A stretch of DNA of 64,000 nucleotides from Streptomyces sp. NBC_01275. GTDB taxonomy: Bacteria > Actinomycetota > Actinomycetes > Streptomycetales > Streptomycetaceae. A program made the translations under genes and the position numbers. The notes beneath the pieces are model-generated. The model was not told where the DNA came from. It searched no databases and saw nothing but the letters and a program-made list of their open reading frames with translations. The stretch is from positions 7,130,001 through 7,194,000 of the forward strand of contig NZ_JAPEOZ010000001.1 of NCBI RefSeq assembly GCF_026340655.1. The letters are read 5' to 3'. Shown here piece by piece: positions 63,510-64,000 of the stretch (position 1 is the first letter of the stretch; the number at the start of each line of letters is the position of its first letter).

Positions 63510-64000
63510 CGGAGAACGCCTGGACCCGCTGGCCCTCTCGGGAGGCGCTGGACCGCAAGCAGGTCACCCGGCCCAGGCGGCTGCTGGCCTGGTCCGTCCG
63601 GCTGCTGGTGCTCGGGGCGCTGCTGTGGAGCGCCTTCCACGACAGCCGCGTCCATGGATGGGGCGCGGTCGCCGGCGTCGGCGGAGTCCTTGCGGCAGGT
63701 GCGTTGGCCTGGGCCTTCTTCCAGACGACACTTGACCACCGACTGTGGTCGTCCATGGCGCTCATCCTCCTGTTGCTGGGGCTCGCGGTCGGGGCCCAGG
63801 CCGCCGGCTTCCGGTCTCCGGCCGTCGTTCTGTGGTGCGGGTGCGCCATCGCTGCGTTGGAGCGGCTGCCGCTGGGGGCCGCGCTGCCCGTGGCCTCGGT
63901 CGGCCTCGCCGCCTTCGCCGCGGTGGACGACGACGTATGGCTGACCACGGCCGCCGCCATCGGGGGCATGGCCCTGGCGGGATACGCACTGCGTCTGGAC
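63506..64000 (+). CDS. Multi-pass membrane protein, probably sensor kinase N-terminus (3' truncated by window)
   Basis: 165 codons visible from GTG 63506. A basic head (VTRPRRLLAWSVR) is followed by about five hydrophobic helices to the end. The kinase domain, if any, lies beyond the window. From memory, S. coelicolor has a two-component sensor at this point, so a histidine kinase is the best guess. It is translationally coupled to the preceding membrane protein. Confidence 0.65.
   Translation, partial: MTENAWTRWPSREALDRKQVTRPRRLLAWSVRLLVLGALLWSAFHDSRVHGWGAVAGVGGVLAAGALAWAFFQTTLDHRLWSSMALILLLLGLAVGAQAAGFRSPAVVLWCGCAIAALERLPLGAALPVASVGLAAFAAVDDDVWLTTAAAIGGMALAGYALRLD

Overview
This window is high-GC actinobacterial chromosome, almost certainly from a Streptomyces. 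The evidence is WhiH and the principal sigma factor HrdB side by side, strong G/C preference at third codon positions, many GTG starts, actinomycete-type LexA and NrdR/NrdJ, and only one in-frame TTA (bldA-type) codon noticed. From memory, most of the gene order (miaB, miaA, dapF, rshA, hflX, siderophore genes, lexA, nrdR-nrdJ, rnhB, recQ-like helicase, whiH, hrdB, parE) matches the core segment around SCO5787-SCO5824 of S. coelicolor. No tRNA, rRNA, insertion sequence, phage gene or CRISPR array was seen.

Layout. 1-11.2 kb: tRNA modification (miaB 3' part, miaA), diaminopimelate epimerase, an RSH-type (p)ppGpp enzyme, a secreted M1 peptidase and HflX, with small proteins between. 11.3-14.1 kb: two tandem paralogous secreted trypsin-like proteins. 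14.3-23.8 kb: a metal and cobalamin block with Fe-type superoxide dismutase, cbtBA cobalt transporter, metE, a BtuFCD-like ABC importer and a methyltransferase. Three cobalamin riboswitches lie here: before cbtB, before metE (minus strand), and before the importer. 24.1-28.9 kb: a compact NRPS-independent siderophore locus (aminotransferase, IucA/IucC synthetase, GNAT acyltransferase). 29.2-36.4 kb: DinG-like helicase, LexA with its SOS box, NrdR and the adenosylcobalamin-dependent ribonucleotide reductase NrdJ.

36.4-47.3 kb: TerD-like protein, a YdbC-like protein, histidine phosphatase, ADP-ribosylglycohydrolase, a DHA2 efflux pump with a divergent TetR regulator and twin operators, RNase HII, two uncharacterised proteins, and a RecQ helicase carrying a phosphoribosyltransferase-like C-terminus. 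47.5-55.2 kb: DUF4192 protein, a glycogen-debranching-type enzyme with a TTA codon, a Nudix/NrtR regulator, and a one-polypeptide ABC transporter with a long acidic linker. 55.3-64 kb: whiH, hrdB, a secreted trypsin, a DUF7455 zinc-ribbon protein, topoisomerase IV subunit B, a membrane protein and the start of a multi-pass membrane protein.

Two themes join the genes. First, cobalamin: cobalt uptake, corrinoid uptake, the B12-independent methionine synthase that is switched off by B12, and the B12-dependent NrdJ are all in one 22-kb stretch. Second, many intergenic gaps carry short direct repeats (5 to about 29 bp units) beginning at or just after stop codons. Starts were chosen by ribosome-binding sites and family length; they often differ from the longest open frame.
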